From the IMG/VR virus record IMGVR_UViG_3300021197_000740, positions 1 to 29,034 of that record: 29,034 bases of DNA; one strand, 5' to 3'. The translations under genes and the position numbers were made by a program. Positions 1 to 5,639 of the stretch are shown in pieces; the first letter of the stretch is position 1; each line of letters opens with the position of its first letter. Under the pieces are notes generated by a model. That model saw nothing but the letters and a program-made list of their open reading frames with translations. It was not told where the DNA came from and did not search any database. Source of the DNA: a virus.

Positions 1-1
1 A

Positions 2-52
2 TTTATACAGAGAGATTATAGTGAAAGAGCATTAAAAAAGAATAACCCATGA
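2..52 (+). CDS. C-terminal end of an upstream gene, cut by the window edge
   Basis: An open frame enters from the left edge, encodes FIQRDYSERALKKNNP and stops at TGA 50-52. The stop overlaps the ATG of the next gene (49-51) in an ATGA arrangement, which is typical of translationally coupled phage genes. Only 16 residues are visible, so the product cannot be identified. Confidence 0.45.
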   Translation, partial: FIQRDYSERALKKNNP

Positions 53-351
53 AAAAAATAACAACCATACTAATACTAATACTATCATTAGGAGTATATA
101 GCCAAGACATTAAAATAACATACGATAAGGAACAACAATAGTATATTATAAACTCAAACGAACCTATTAAAAAAATAGAATACGCAAGAGTAAAGAACAA
201 ACAATACAATCATTTAAAGACTGTAGAACCATGTAATAATACTTACGTAATACCTAACAACCATTTTAAATATAAAACCATTAGAGTAACTATAACAACA
301 CACTCGGGTGCAATGATACAAGACTTTATAACTAAAAATAAACGTATGTAA
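49..351 (+). pseudogene. Small secreted protein gene interrupted by an in-frame TAG
   Basis: The ATG at 49 begins a signal peptide (MKKITTILILILSLGVYSQ, with the likely cleavage after a residue near SQ). The frame meets TAG at 139-141 (codon 31), then continues with no further stop for 69 codons to TAA at 349-351. The part after the TAG looks like ordinary protein, with a mix of charged, aromatic and polar residues and one Cys, and it has no Met near the TAG that could serve as a new start. As written, the product is a 30-residue stub. The full frame would give a secreted protein of about 100 residues of unknown function. The stop overlaps the next ATG by one base (TAATG), so the gene order is intact. 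The choices are a nonsense mutation, a sequencing error or amber read-through; the sequence alone does not decide. Confidence 0.5.
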
Positions 352-590
352 TGGATAAGTTTAAAATAGAATCACATAATGCACTATTAATATATGTAGC
401 AGCTTGTTTAATATTTTTATTTGCTTTAGCTATCAGTGGAGCGTCAGAAGTTGAGAAAAGAGAAGAAGCGCTATCTACTTTTATTGGAGATAAATACAAA
501 ACACATAAGATTGTATGATATAAATATCCAAATAGTTTATTGCTAAGCAGTGGTGAATGGATTGATTATAGAATCGTATTAAATAAATAA
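351..590 (+). pseudogene. Small single-pass membrane protein gene with an in-frame TGA
   Basis: The ATG at 351 overlaps the stop of the preceding gene. The first 55 residues hold one membrane segment (around residues 12-29, rich in L, A, I and F), followed by a charged stretch, and end at TGA 516-518. The same frame then runs on for 23 codons (YKYPNSLLLSSGEWIDYRI and onward) to TAA 588-590. That extension reads like the end of a small beta-rich domain rather than noise. If TGA is a true stop, the product is 55 residues (351-518). If it replaced a sense codon such as TGG or CGA, the original protein was about 79 residues. The function is unknown. This is the second neighbouring gene with a single in-frame stop. 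Confidence 0.45.
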
Positions 591-670
591 CTAAAACAAA
601 AAGAAAGTAATAATAAAAGGGATAAGCCGAAACCCTAAATAGTCGGTAAACATTTAAAAACAATTACATT

Positions 671-895
671 ATGTTAAAAAACATTTCAAATTTAGGAACA
701 GTATTAAGTAAACAAGACCAGCAAAAAGTAAAAGGTGGACAGCATTATGCAGTACATCATTGTGGGTCAAATATATTTCACGAAACATGTAACAGTAGTG
801 GTTATTGTAGGTATGAAAGATATGTAGTTCATAACGGTGATGTAGTAGAGTATTTTGCAAATTCAAGTCAAGGCGTAATGGCAGAAGTTTGCTAA
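671..895 (+). CDS. Double-glycine leader, bacteriocin-like peptide precursor
   Basis: This is a 74-residue precursor. The N-terminal 23 residues form a typical flavobacterial GG leader: it starts MLKNISNLG, has the pattern L-S-K-x-x-Q-Q in the middle and ends VKGG (residues 20-23). Such leaders are normally removed during export by a peptidase-containing ABC transporter. The predicted mature peptide has 51 residues, is rich in His and Tyr near its start, and has four Cys (residues 31, 40, 46, 74), enough for two disulfides, with the last Cys at the very C-terminus. No exporter, modification enzyme or immunity gene is visible here, so host machinery would be needed. Hairpins that could terminate transcription follow the stop. 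The leader class is a strong match; antibacterial activity is inferred only. It could also be a signalling peptide. Confidence 0.75.
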   Translation: MLKNISNLGTVLSKQDQQKVKGGQHYAVHHCGSNIFHETCNSSGYCRYERYVVHNGDVVEYFANSSQGVMAEVC

Positions 896-908
896 AAAAT
901 AATACATT

Positions 909-941
909 AAAAGCCTTGTATATAACACATAAGGCTTTTAT
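909..941 (+). terminator. Hairpin terminator after the GG-leader peptide gene
   Basis: A perfect 9-bp stem, AAAAGCCTT (909-917) with AAGGCTTTT (931-939), encloses a 13-base loop. It starts 13 bases after the peptide stop codon. The T-run lies mostly inside the stem, so termination may be partial. The stem also carries promoter elements (see 916-946). Confidence 0.55.
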
Positions 942-946
942 CTTTG
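916..946 (+). promoter_or_regulatory. Bacteroidota-type promoter inside the terminator hairpin
   Basis: TTG at 916-918, a 20-base spacer, then TATCTTTG at 939-946. This matches the Bacteroidota consensus (-33 TTG, -7 TAnnTTTG) exactly. The start point would be near 950-953. The -33 element lies in the left arm of the hairpin and the -7 box begins at the last base of the right arm. Confidence 0.55.
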
Positions 947-950
947 CAAA

Positions 951-1021
951 GCATGAATGTAAGGGACTCATGTAATTTATATATTAAGGGGTGAAACACG
1001 TTGTAAAAGGCGTGTTTTTTT
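951..1021 (+). ncRNA. Possible small RNA of about 70 nt
   Basis: The interval is bounded by a consensus-like promoter (916-946) and an intrinsic terminator (994-1021), which predicts a discrete transcript of about 70 nt. The only reading frame inside is ATG 953 to TGA, 13 codons, starting MNVRDSC. It could be a small regulatory RNA or encode a micro-peptide. No known RNA family is recognised. The 3' end overlaps the stop codon of the opposing minus-strand gene, so it could interact with that message. Confidence 0.35.
994..1021 (+). terminator. Rho-independent terminator
   Basis: The stem AAACACG (994-1000) pairs perfectly with CGTGTTT (1011-1017). The loop has 10 bases, and the stem is followed by an unbroken T-run to 1021. 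It suits transcripts from the left, either read-through from the GG-leader gene or the putative small RNA. Confidence 0.7.
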
Positions 1022-1217
1022 ATACAAGTCTTTGGAAGTTATAAGCACCATTACTAAATTCATCTTGTTCTTTGAATCTTCTATAGTACCAGTTATAACT
1101 TCTTTTAACTTCAGCTACATTATTAAACAGCGTAACGAACTCACTTAGATTCGTGGCTATTACTATTACTTTATTATCCTTACAGCAGCTATATAAGCTC
1201 TTCACCTCATTATTCAT
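1020..1217 (-). CDS. Small hypothetical protein, 65 aa
   Basis: This minus-strand frame begins at ATG 1217 and ends at TAA 1022-1020. The product starts MNNEVKSLYSCCKDNK and then VIVIATNLSEFVTLF. It is of mixed charge with a Cys pair (residues 11-12) and several aromatic residues near the C-terminal half (YNWYYRRF). There is no membrane segment or recognised domain. It is not opposite any plus-strand gene, and an exact -7 box (TATATTTG, minus strand 1229-1222) lies 4 bases upstream of the ATG. Both points favour a real gene. The promoter position implies a leaderless or nearly leaderless message. The gene runs head-on into the terminator at 994-1021. Confidence 0.6.
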   Translation of the reverse strand: MNNEVKSLYSCCKDNKVIVIATNLSEFVTLFNNVAEVKRSYNWYYRRFKEQDEFSNGAYNFQRLV

Positions 1218-1221
1218 GTTA

Positions 1222-1229
1222 CAAATATA
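1222..1229 (-). promoter_or_regulatory. -7 box for the 65-aa minus-strand gene
   Basis: TATATTTG on the minus strand matches TAnnTTTG exactly and lies 4 bases from the ATG at 1217. No clear TTG element is seen 18-22 bases further upstream, so the promoter is only half supported. Confidence 0.45.
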
Positions 1230-1258
1230 AAAAATAAACGGGATTATTTTATAAAAAG

Positions 1259-1290
1259 TTTGGTTATTATGTAAAAAGTATATATCTTTA
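1259..1290 (+). promoter_or_regulatory. Promoter for the leader/tRNA region, probably the late operon
   Basis: TTTG at 1259-1262, a 20-base spacer, then TATCTTTA at 1283-1290 (seven of eight bases fit TAnnTTTG). The start point would be near 1295. It lies upstream of the attenuator-like leader and the tRNA. No comparably good promoter is seen between the tRNA and the terminase genes, so the late genes may depend on read-through from here. Confidence 0.55.
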
Positions 1291-1299
1291 CAGTGCTAA

Positions 1300-1385
1300 A
1301 AGTAGATTTTTTCATATTAAATTTTGCTCTCTACTTGTAAAAAGAAATGAGGTGATTAATGAAGTAGTACAAGTAGAGAGTTTTT
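1300..1385 (+). promoter_or_regulatory. Attenuator-like leader with two competing hairpins
   Basis: A perfect 12-bp inverted repeat, CTCTCTACTTGT (1327-1338) and ACAAGTAGAGAG (1369-1380), has a 30-base loop and is followed by five Ts. That makes a strong terminator-like stem just before the tRNA. An upstream AAGTAGA (1300-1306) can pair with TCTACTT (1330-1336) in the left arm of that stem, so the two structures exclude each other. This is the usual layout of an antiterminator and terminator. The loop contains only start-stop mini-frames. No known riboswitch class is recognised. Confidence 0.45.
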
Positions 1386-1389
1386 AAAC

Positions 1390-1506
1390 GGTAAAGTGGC
1401 GGAATTGGTAGACGCTATTAATAGTCAGGGCGATATCCCTATAAAGTAAAGTTAGATATAACTTGAAATTGATAACGGCGTGCAGGTTCGAGTCCTGTCT
1501 TTACCA
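1390..1506 (+). tRNA. Leu-type tRNA-like gene with an enlarged centre; anticodon not assignable
   Basis: The acceptor arms GGTAAAG (1390-1396) and CTTTACC (1499-1505) pair over all 7 bases. The D arm GCG...CGC with the GAATTGGTAGA loop (1399-1415) is the class II Leu pattern. The T arm is GCAGG, TTCGAGT, CCTGT (1482-1498), and A1506 is the discriminator. The span of 117 nt is about 30 longer than a normal tRNA-Leu. Between the D and T arms lie two hairpins, AGGG/CCCT (1427-1430 with 1437-1440) and AAGTTA/TAACTT (1449-1454 with 1459-1464). Neither is a standard 5-bp, 7-nt anticodon arm. ATTAA (1417-1421) could pair with TTGAT (1469-1473), which would make the interior an insertion. The tRNA shape is well supported; function and isotype are not. 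No CCA is encoded. Confidence 0.65.
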
Positions 1507-1513
1507 CAAAGTT

Positions 1514-1590
1514 AGTTTTTAGTATCAGTAATTAGTTAGTTTAATTATTAAGTCCCTCGTATAGTTAGCGGGGGATTTTACCTAAAAACT
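1514..1590 (+). terminator. Terminator after the tRNA, nested in a second inverted repeat
   Basis: TCCCTCG (1553-1559) pairs with CGGGGGA (1569-1575) with one G-T pair, has a 9-base loop and is followed by TTTT. An outer perfect 9-bp repeat, AGTTTTTAG (1514-1522) and CTAAAAACT (1582-1590), encloses it. The inner hairpin probably ends or processes the tRNA transcript. The outer repeat may let either strand act as a terminator. Confidence 0.5.
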
Positions 1591-1635
1591 ATAACAAACG
1601 TAATAATAAATTAAATAACAATAAACTAAAACACC

Positions 1636-1686
1636 ATGAATAAATTAAACATAACAATAGAGACTAAAGAACATACTTTGAACTAG
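1636..1686 (+). CDS. Possible 16-aa micro-ORF
   Basis: ATG 1636 to TAG 1684-1686 encodes MNKLNITIETKEHTLN. Its start context (AAAACACC before ATG) resembles those of other genes here, and it ends 8 bases before the next gene. It could be a leader peptide that helps translation of the next gene. Nothing else supports it. Confidence 0.2.
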   Translation: MNKLNITIETKEHTLN

Positions 1687-1694
1687 ATTAAGAT

Positions 1695-2060
1695 ATGATT
1701 AAAGCAAACGATTTACGAATAGGAAATTATATATGGAATCCTGTACAACAATGTTATACAAAAGTAAATTTACAAGTATTAAGCAATATTATATCAGATG
1801 ATTACTATAAAAGAAAAAATGAATATAGGTTTCAAGAGATTGAATTGACGGATGAAATCCTTCTAAAGTGTGGTTTTAATAGGAATCATGACGAATATGA
1901 ATTAGAAGGGTTTATAATAGAAGAGGCTGGATGCGGAGAATATTATTATACTGCTGGTGAAGGTGTAAAGTTAAACCAATTACCAATACAGTATTTACAT
2001 GCACTACAGAACTGGTATTATTTGTACCAAGGCGATGAAGAACTAGAAATAAAACTATAG
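1695..2060 (+). CDS. Conserved Bacteroidota phage protein, 121 aa, unknown function
   Basis: The product begins MIKANDLRIGNYIW and ends with a segment of the type YLHALQNWYYLYQGDEEL. The pair of an N-terminal LRIGNxI and a C-terminal HxLQNxYY...GEEL pattern is a combination I associate with a small, widespread Bacteroidota phage and prophage protein. It also has an acidic middle with LTDEILLKCGF (residues 52-62). Its function is not established. It is soluble and has no membrane segment. It stops at TAG, and the next small gene starts 3 bases later in the same frame. Confidence 0.7.
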   Translation: MIKANDLRIGNYIWNPVQQCYTKVNLQVLSNIISDDYYKRKNEYRFQEIELTDEILLKCGFNRNHDEYELEGFIIEEAGCGEYYYTAGEGVKLNQLPIQYLHALQNWYYLYQGDEELEIKL

Positions 2061-2063
2061 ACA

Positions 2064-2228
2064 ATGGACTACGATATAATAATACATAGAAGACCTAAGT
2101 CAATAAATGATGCATTGATTGTTAAGTGTAAATTTACAGGTATTTATTTATTAGATATACCACTTACTAGTGATACAGTTTATCAATTAACAAAAGTAGT
2201 TAACGAAATACACGATAAAAATAAGTAA
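2064..2228 (+). CDS. Small hypothetical protein, 54 aa
   Basis: ATG 2064 to TAA 2226-2228 encodes a 54-residue soluble protein starting MDYDIIIHRRPKSINDALIV. It fits tightly between its neighbours, with a 3-base gap upstream and 4 bases downstream, as in a phage operon. There is no recognised domain. It follows the TAG of the previous gene in the same frame, so a read-through fusion is formally possible. Confidence 0.55.
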   Translation: MDYDIIIHRRPKSINDALIVKCKFTGIYLLDIPLTSDTVYQLTKVVNEIHDKNK

Positions 2229-2232
2229 CACA

Positions 2233-2556
2233 ATGAGAGAACTAACTAAACAAAAAATAAAACAACTATTAAACCATCAAGAAACAGGTTTAAAAGAAAG
2301 AAATACTATAAGAAAGCATATATCTAGATTAATACCAGTATTAAGCAGAGAGTTAATAAACTACTTAGTACTTGAATTAGATGTAACCAGGGACATAGTA
2401 AAAGAAGATATTAAATTCTACGAGTTATTAAATAAATACTCTAGGAAAGACTTTGAAGATTCAAACGATAAGAACCTTCCAACTATCTTGCATAAAATGA
2501 ATATGCTAAGTGTTTATATAAACTCAATTAATAACGCAGAAGAACGATTAAAATAA
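2233..2556 (+). CDS. Hypothetical helical protein, 107 aa
   Basis: The product begins MRELTKQKIKQLLNHQETGL. It is highly charged and predicted mostly helical, with heptad-like hydrophobic spacing over residues 30-75 and no Cys. There is no recognised family. It lies just upstream of the packaging genes in a tightly packed operon, so a role in packaging or late regulation is possible but not shown. Confidence 0.6.
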   Translation: MRELTKQKIKQLLNHQETGLKERNTIRKHISRLIPVLSRELINYLVLELDVTRDIVKEDIKFYELLNKYSRKDFEDSNDKNLPTILHKMNMLSVYINSINNAEERLK

Positions 2557-2589
2557 ATTTACGTACCTTGTATGTAGTAAATAGATAAT

Positions 2590-2706
2590 ATGGGTAAAAG
2601 TAAATGCATAGAAAGACTAGTATTTAAATACGATCCAATACTAGGATTAACATTCTATTTAAAGAAGTATAAAACGTATAACAAAGAAAGTAAATATATA
2701 AAGTAA
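2590..2706 (+). CDS. Small basic hypothetical protein, 38 aa
   Basis: ATG 2590 to TAA 2704-2706 encodes a 38-residue Lys- and Tyr-rich peptide starting MGKSKCIERLVFKYDP. Its stop overlaps the next ATG by one base (TAATG), a junction seen repeatedly in this operon, which supports translation. It may help re-initiation at the next gene. There is no recognised domain. Confidence 0.45.
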   Translation: MGKSKCIERLVFKYDPILGLTFYLKKYKTYNKESKYIK

Positions 2707-3101
2707 TGTCAGCAGGAGCACCAGAAGAAAATAAGAACGCAGAGAAATGGACAGAAGATAAAGCTATTGAATTCTTTAATGATTCATTTAAGCTATGTGA
2801 TGAAAAAGGACATGACTTTATAGGGGAAGTGGCAAGAGATATGAATACTTACAGAGAAATATATGTTTATTTAAAAGATAAATATAAAAGCTGTAAGAGC
2901 CTATATAACAACCTTTTACAACTATGTGAGGCAAATTGTTTTTCACACGGAAAGAAAGGAGAGATCAATACAGCAATGGCTATCGTTAACTTAAAGAGCA
3001 ATCACGGATGGACTGATAGAGTAGATACAACCACTAAAGACAAGGAAGTATCAACAACAACTATCATTAACTTAGGAGAAGGTAAGAACCCTGATAAATA
3101 G
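2706..3101 (+). CDS. terS: Terminase small subunit
   Basis: TerS recognises the phage DNA and hands it to the large subunit. The 131-residue product lies directly upstream of the large terminase apart from one tiny gene. Its residues 89-106 (TAMAIVNLKSNHGWTDRV) match the conserved C-terminal signature of phage DNA-packaging small subunits, which has the general form xFxLKNxxGWxDK. The N-terminal half (residues 17-80) is helical and contains the kind of pattern expected for a DNA-binding domain (EVARDMNTYREIYVYLKDKY). An acidic and polar tail follows. The start at 2706 overlaps the stop of the 38-aa gene. Confidence 0.75.
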   Translation: MSAGAPEENKNAEKWTEDKAIEFFNDSFKLCDEKGHDFIGEVARDMNTYREIYVYLKDKYKSCKSLYNNLLQLCEANCFSHGKKGEINTAMAIVNLKSNHGWTDRVDTTTKDKEVSTTTIINLGEGKNPDK

Positions 3102-3104
3102 ATT

Positions 3105-3257
3105 ATGAAATCAAATAAAACATATTTATTTTGGGATAGTTCAAATCAAGGAACTTACATTAAGCCTAAGCCAAAAGTTAATAAAGAAAGTGTTGAAAAC
3201 AGATGTTGCCCTATTCCTTCAATAGAATGGACACCTTGTAATTCCAAGATAAAATAA
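3105..3257 (+). CDS. Small Cys-containing hypothetical protein, 50 aa
   Basis: ATG 3105 to TAA 3255-3257 encodes a 50-residue protein starting MKSNKTYLFWDSSNQGTYIK. It has a CC pair (residues 34-35) and one more Cys (45). It sits 3 bases after the terS stop (TAG) in the same frame and 3 bases before terL. The spacing supports a real gene. Its function is unknown; a three-Cys metal site is possible but not evident. Confidence 0.5.
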   Translation: MKSNKTYLFWDSSNQGTYIKPKPKVNKESVENRCCPIPSIEWTPCNSKIK

Positions 3258-3260
3258 TTA

Positions 3261-4592
3261 ATGCAACTACTCCCTAAACAACAACACGCAGTATATTACT
3301 TAAAAGATTCTATCACTAAAGAAATACTTTACGGTGGAGCAGCTGGAGGAGCAAAAACTACTTTAGGTTGCATGTGGTTAATAGAGAGTTGCCAGAAGTA
3401 CCCAGGAAGTCGTTGGTTAATGGGTAGGTCAAAACTTAAAGCTTTAAAGAGAACCACGCTTTCAACTTTTTTTGACTTAGTGAAAATATTTAACATATCA
3501 GATCAATTCACATATAACGCTCAGAGTAACGAGATAACATGGAATAATGGCAGTGTAATAATATTAATGGATTTGTTTCTTTATCCTTCAGACCCTAATT
3601 TTGATGATTTAGGTTCACTTGAAATATGTGGCGCATTTGTAGATGAATGTAACCAAGTAGTACACAAGGCATGGCAAATAGTTAAATCTCGTTGCAGATA
3701 TAAACTTAAAGAATTTGGAATAGTTGGAAAAGTATTAGGTAGTTGTAACCCTGCTAAAAATTGGACTTATAAAGAGTTTTATAAAAAAGATAAAGATGGG
3801 ACTTTAGATTCTACTCGAAAGTTTATACAAGCATTACCAACAGACAACCCACACCTTCCAGAGTCTTATTTAGAATCTTTATTATCGTTAGATAAGAACA
3901 GCGTACAAAGGTTATACTATGGTAACTGGGAGTACGACGATGATCCAAGTGCATTAATAGACACCGATGCAATAGCAGATTACTTTAACCCTATTCACAT
4001 ACCAAGAGGAGGCACAAAGTATTTGACTATTGATGTCGCACGTAAAGGAAAGGATAAAACAGTATTTAGAGTATGGGAAGGATTTTTATGTACTCATAGA
4101 TATGAGATACCAGAGGATGAAATACCACCACAAGTAGAAAAAGCTAAAGAGATACAAAGAAATCATGGCATAAGTAACAGTTGTACTATAGCGGACGAAG
4201 ATGGTGTAGGAGGTGGATTTGTAGATATGTTGAGATGTAAAGGGTTTATAAATAACTTAACTCCTATAAAGGAATTAGTTGGCGACACTAAAATTACACC
4301 AAATTATAAAAACCTTAAATCACAATGTGCCATAAGAATGGCTAACAAAATACAAAATAGACAAGCTGGAGAACTATGTAATGATTCCTTAGTAAGAGAT
4401 AGAACCTCAGAAGAAATGGAACAGGTTAAGATTTACAACATGGATAAAGATGTTAAGTTAACTGTTCTACCAAAAGAAAAAATAAAGGACTTGATTGGAC
4501 GATCAACAGACGATTGGGATAGTATAATGATGAGATACTATTTTGAACTACAGCCAAAAAGATCAATAAGAATAAGAACACGTAAAAGATAA
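3261..4592 (+). CDS. terL: Terminase large subunit
   Basis: This is the ATP-driven DNA packaging motor with a headful or site-specific nuclease. The 443 residues fit the usual size. Walker A is GGAAGGAKTT (residues 25-34) and Walker B is GAFVDE (124-129). A coupling segment, GSCNPAKNW, lies at 160-168. The C-terminal RNase H-like nuclease has acidic residues in YLTIDVARKGKDKT (Asp258), IADEDG (Asp312, Asp314) and STDDWDSIMMR (Asp417, Asp418, Asp420). It acts with TerS and docks on the portal encoded 13 kb downstream. The gene is intact. Confidence 0.95.
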   Translation: MQLLPKQQHAVYYLKDSITKEILYGGAAGGAKTTLGCMWLIESCQKYPGSRWLMGRSKLKALKRTTLSTFFDLVKIFNISDQFTYNAQSNEITWNNGSVIILMDLFLYPSDPNFDDLGSLEICGAFVDECNQVVHKAWQIVKSRCRYKLKEFGIVGKVLGSCNPAKNWTYKEFYKKDKDGTLDSTRKFIQALPTDNPHLPESYLESLLSLDKNSVQRLYYGNWEYDDDPSALIDTDAIADYFNPIHIPRGGTKYLTIDVARKGKDKTVFRVWEGFLCTHRYEIPEDEIPPQVEKAKEIQRNHGISNSCTIADEDGVGGGFVDMLRCKGFINNLTPIKELVGDTKITPNYKNLKSQCAIRMANKIQNRQAGELCNDSLVRDRTSEEMEQVKIYNMDKDVKLTVLPKEKIKDLIGRSTDDWDSIMMRYYFELQPKRSIRIRTRKR

Positions 4593-4898
4593 ATGATGAG
4601 TAAATTTGTAAAAAAACCAATTATAATTGATGCGTTTCAGTTTTATATTGACAGCATGCCTGATTGGTTTATGAATAAGGTCAGCAGTAATGATGTTATA
4701 TTAAAAAAATGCGATTTTAATAAATACACTATTCAAGAAGCTTATTGTGAAATAAAAACTAGTGAAGGCATAATGACCTGTAATGGTGGTGATTATGTAA
4801 TACTAGAACCGTTTGATAAAGACAGAGTTTTATACCCATGTAAAAAAGAAATATTTGAATTAACTTATGAGAAACTACACACTCAAGACATACGTTAA
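4593..4898 (+). CDS. Conserved phage protein of the PxKxxIFExTYE type, 101 aa
   Basis: The N-terminus FVKKPIIIDAFQF and the C-terminal pattern GGDYVILEPFDKDRVLYPCK followed by KEIFELTYEKL match a small protein common in many phages. Members usually read KKPVxIEAxQW near the start and GDWIIxGxxGExYPCKPDIFxxTYE at the end. Its function is not established. It starts directly at the end of terL. ATGATG offers two starts (4593 or 4596). Its last 32 bases overlap the next gene. Confidence 0.75.
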   Translation: MMSKFVKKPIIIDAFQFYIDSMPDWFMNKVSSNDVILKKCDFNKYTIQEAYCEIKTSEGIMTCNGGDYVILEPFDKDRVLYPCKKEIFELTYEKLHTQDIR

Positions 4899-5502
4899 GA
4901 ACAAAGAAAAGTACGGAGTCCTTGAACATGTAATCGGTAAACCAGATTACAATGGTAAGACTATTGATATTGACGAGCTTACATTTGCTGAAGTAAAGTT
5001 TGTTATGAAAGGATTGGGTGAGATAAGTACATGGGATAGTATCAAAGAGATATTTAAGAACTGTTTTAGTTGGGATAAACAATTAGAAGATGATTTAATA
5101 AATAATAAGAATAGAATATTTAGCGCAAAAGAATCTAAAGTAAAGAAACGTCACGATAAATCATTAGATAAATGGTTTTGGAGTGGAAAAGTAGTTGAGT
5201 TCTTTGAAGCTCGTAATTTTATTATAGCAGAGTTCAAGAAACTTATAGAGCAAGAACAGAAAATGCTAAGTAGTGTTGATCCTGTCAACTCTTTATTATG
5301 GAAGCAAGCAGGAGGTGATAAGTTAAATAGATTTGGTGGTATATTGCCACTTAATCAATTAGGTAAATTATATGGACAATTTCCTTTTGATCTACAAAAT
5401 AGGAAATATATGGAAATTTTCTTACTTTTAACAATCGAAAAGGAGAGTGGAGAAATACAAACAAAGTTCAGTAAATTAAAGGCGCAAACTAATAAGAAGT
5501 AG
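4867..5502 (+). CDS. Hypothetical protein, 211 aa
   Basis: This is a charged, soluble protein with a helical middle (residues 80-145, many Lys, Phe and Glu), and no signal peptide or membrane segment. The C-terminal 65 residues contain AGGDKLNRFGG and LGKLYGQFPFDLQ. I do not recognise the family. It overlaps the preceding gene by 32 bases and is followed 2 bases later by a small gene. Being between terL and neck genes, it may act in head or neck assembly or packaging; this is inference from position. Confidence 0.6.
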   Translation: MRNYTLKTYVKNKEKYGVLEHVIGKPDYNGKTIDIDELTFAEVKFVMKGLGEISTWDSIKEIFKNCFSWDKQLEDDLINNKNRIFSAKESKVKKRHDKSLDKWFWSGKVVEFFEARNFIIAEFKKLIEQEQKMLSSVDPVNSLLWKQAGGDKLNRFGGILPLNQLGKLYGQFPFDLQNRKYMEIFLLLTIEKESGEIQTKFSKLKAQTNKK

Positions 5503-5504
5503 AT

Positions 5505-5639
5505 ATGAATGTAATAATTGAAATGGAGAACGACGACGACAGAATCCATAATCTTCATATTGTAAGTAATGCAATAAATGAATTAGGATTGCAAGTTACT
5601 ATACAAGCCAGAAATAAACAATGCATAGAAAACAACTAA
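5505..5639 (+). CDS. Small acidic hypothetical protein, 44 aa
   Basis: ATG 5505 to TAA 5637-5639 encodes a 44-residue protein starting MNVIIEMENDDDRIHNLHIV. It fills the gap between its neighbours exactly, 2 bases after one stop and directly abutting the ATG of the next gene, which supports it. There is no recognised domain. Confidence 0.5.
   Translation: MNVIIEMENDDDRIHNLHIVSNAINELGLQVTIQARNKQCIENN

Noticed and set aside
3-209. 68-codon minus-strand frame that looks like a membrane protein
   Set aside because: It is opposite the signal-peptide gene. Hydrophobic character is what AT-rich antisense frames give.
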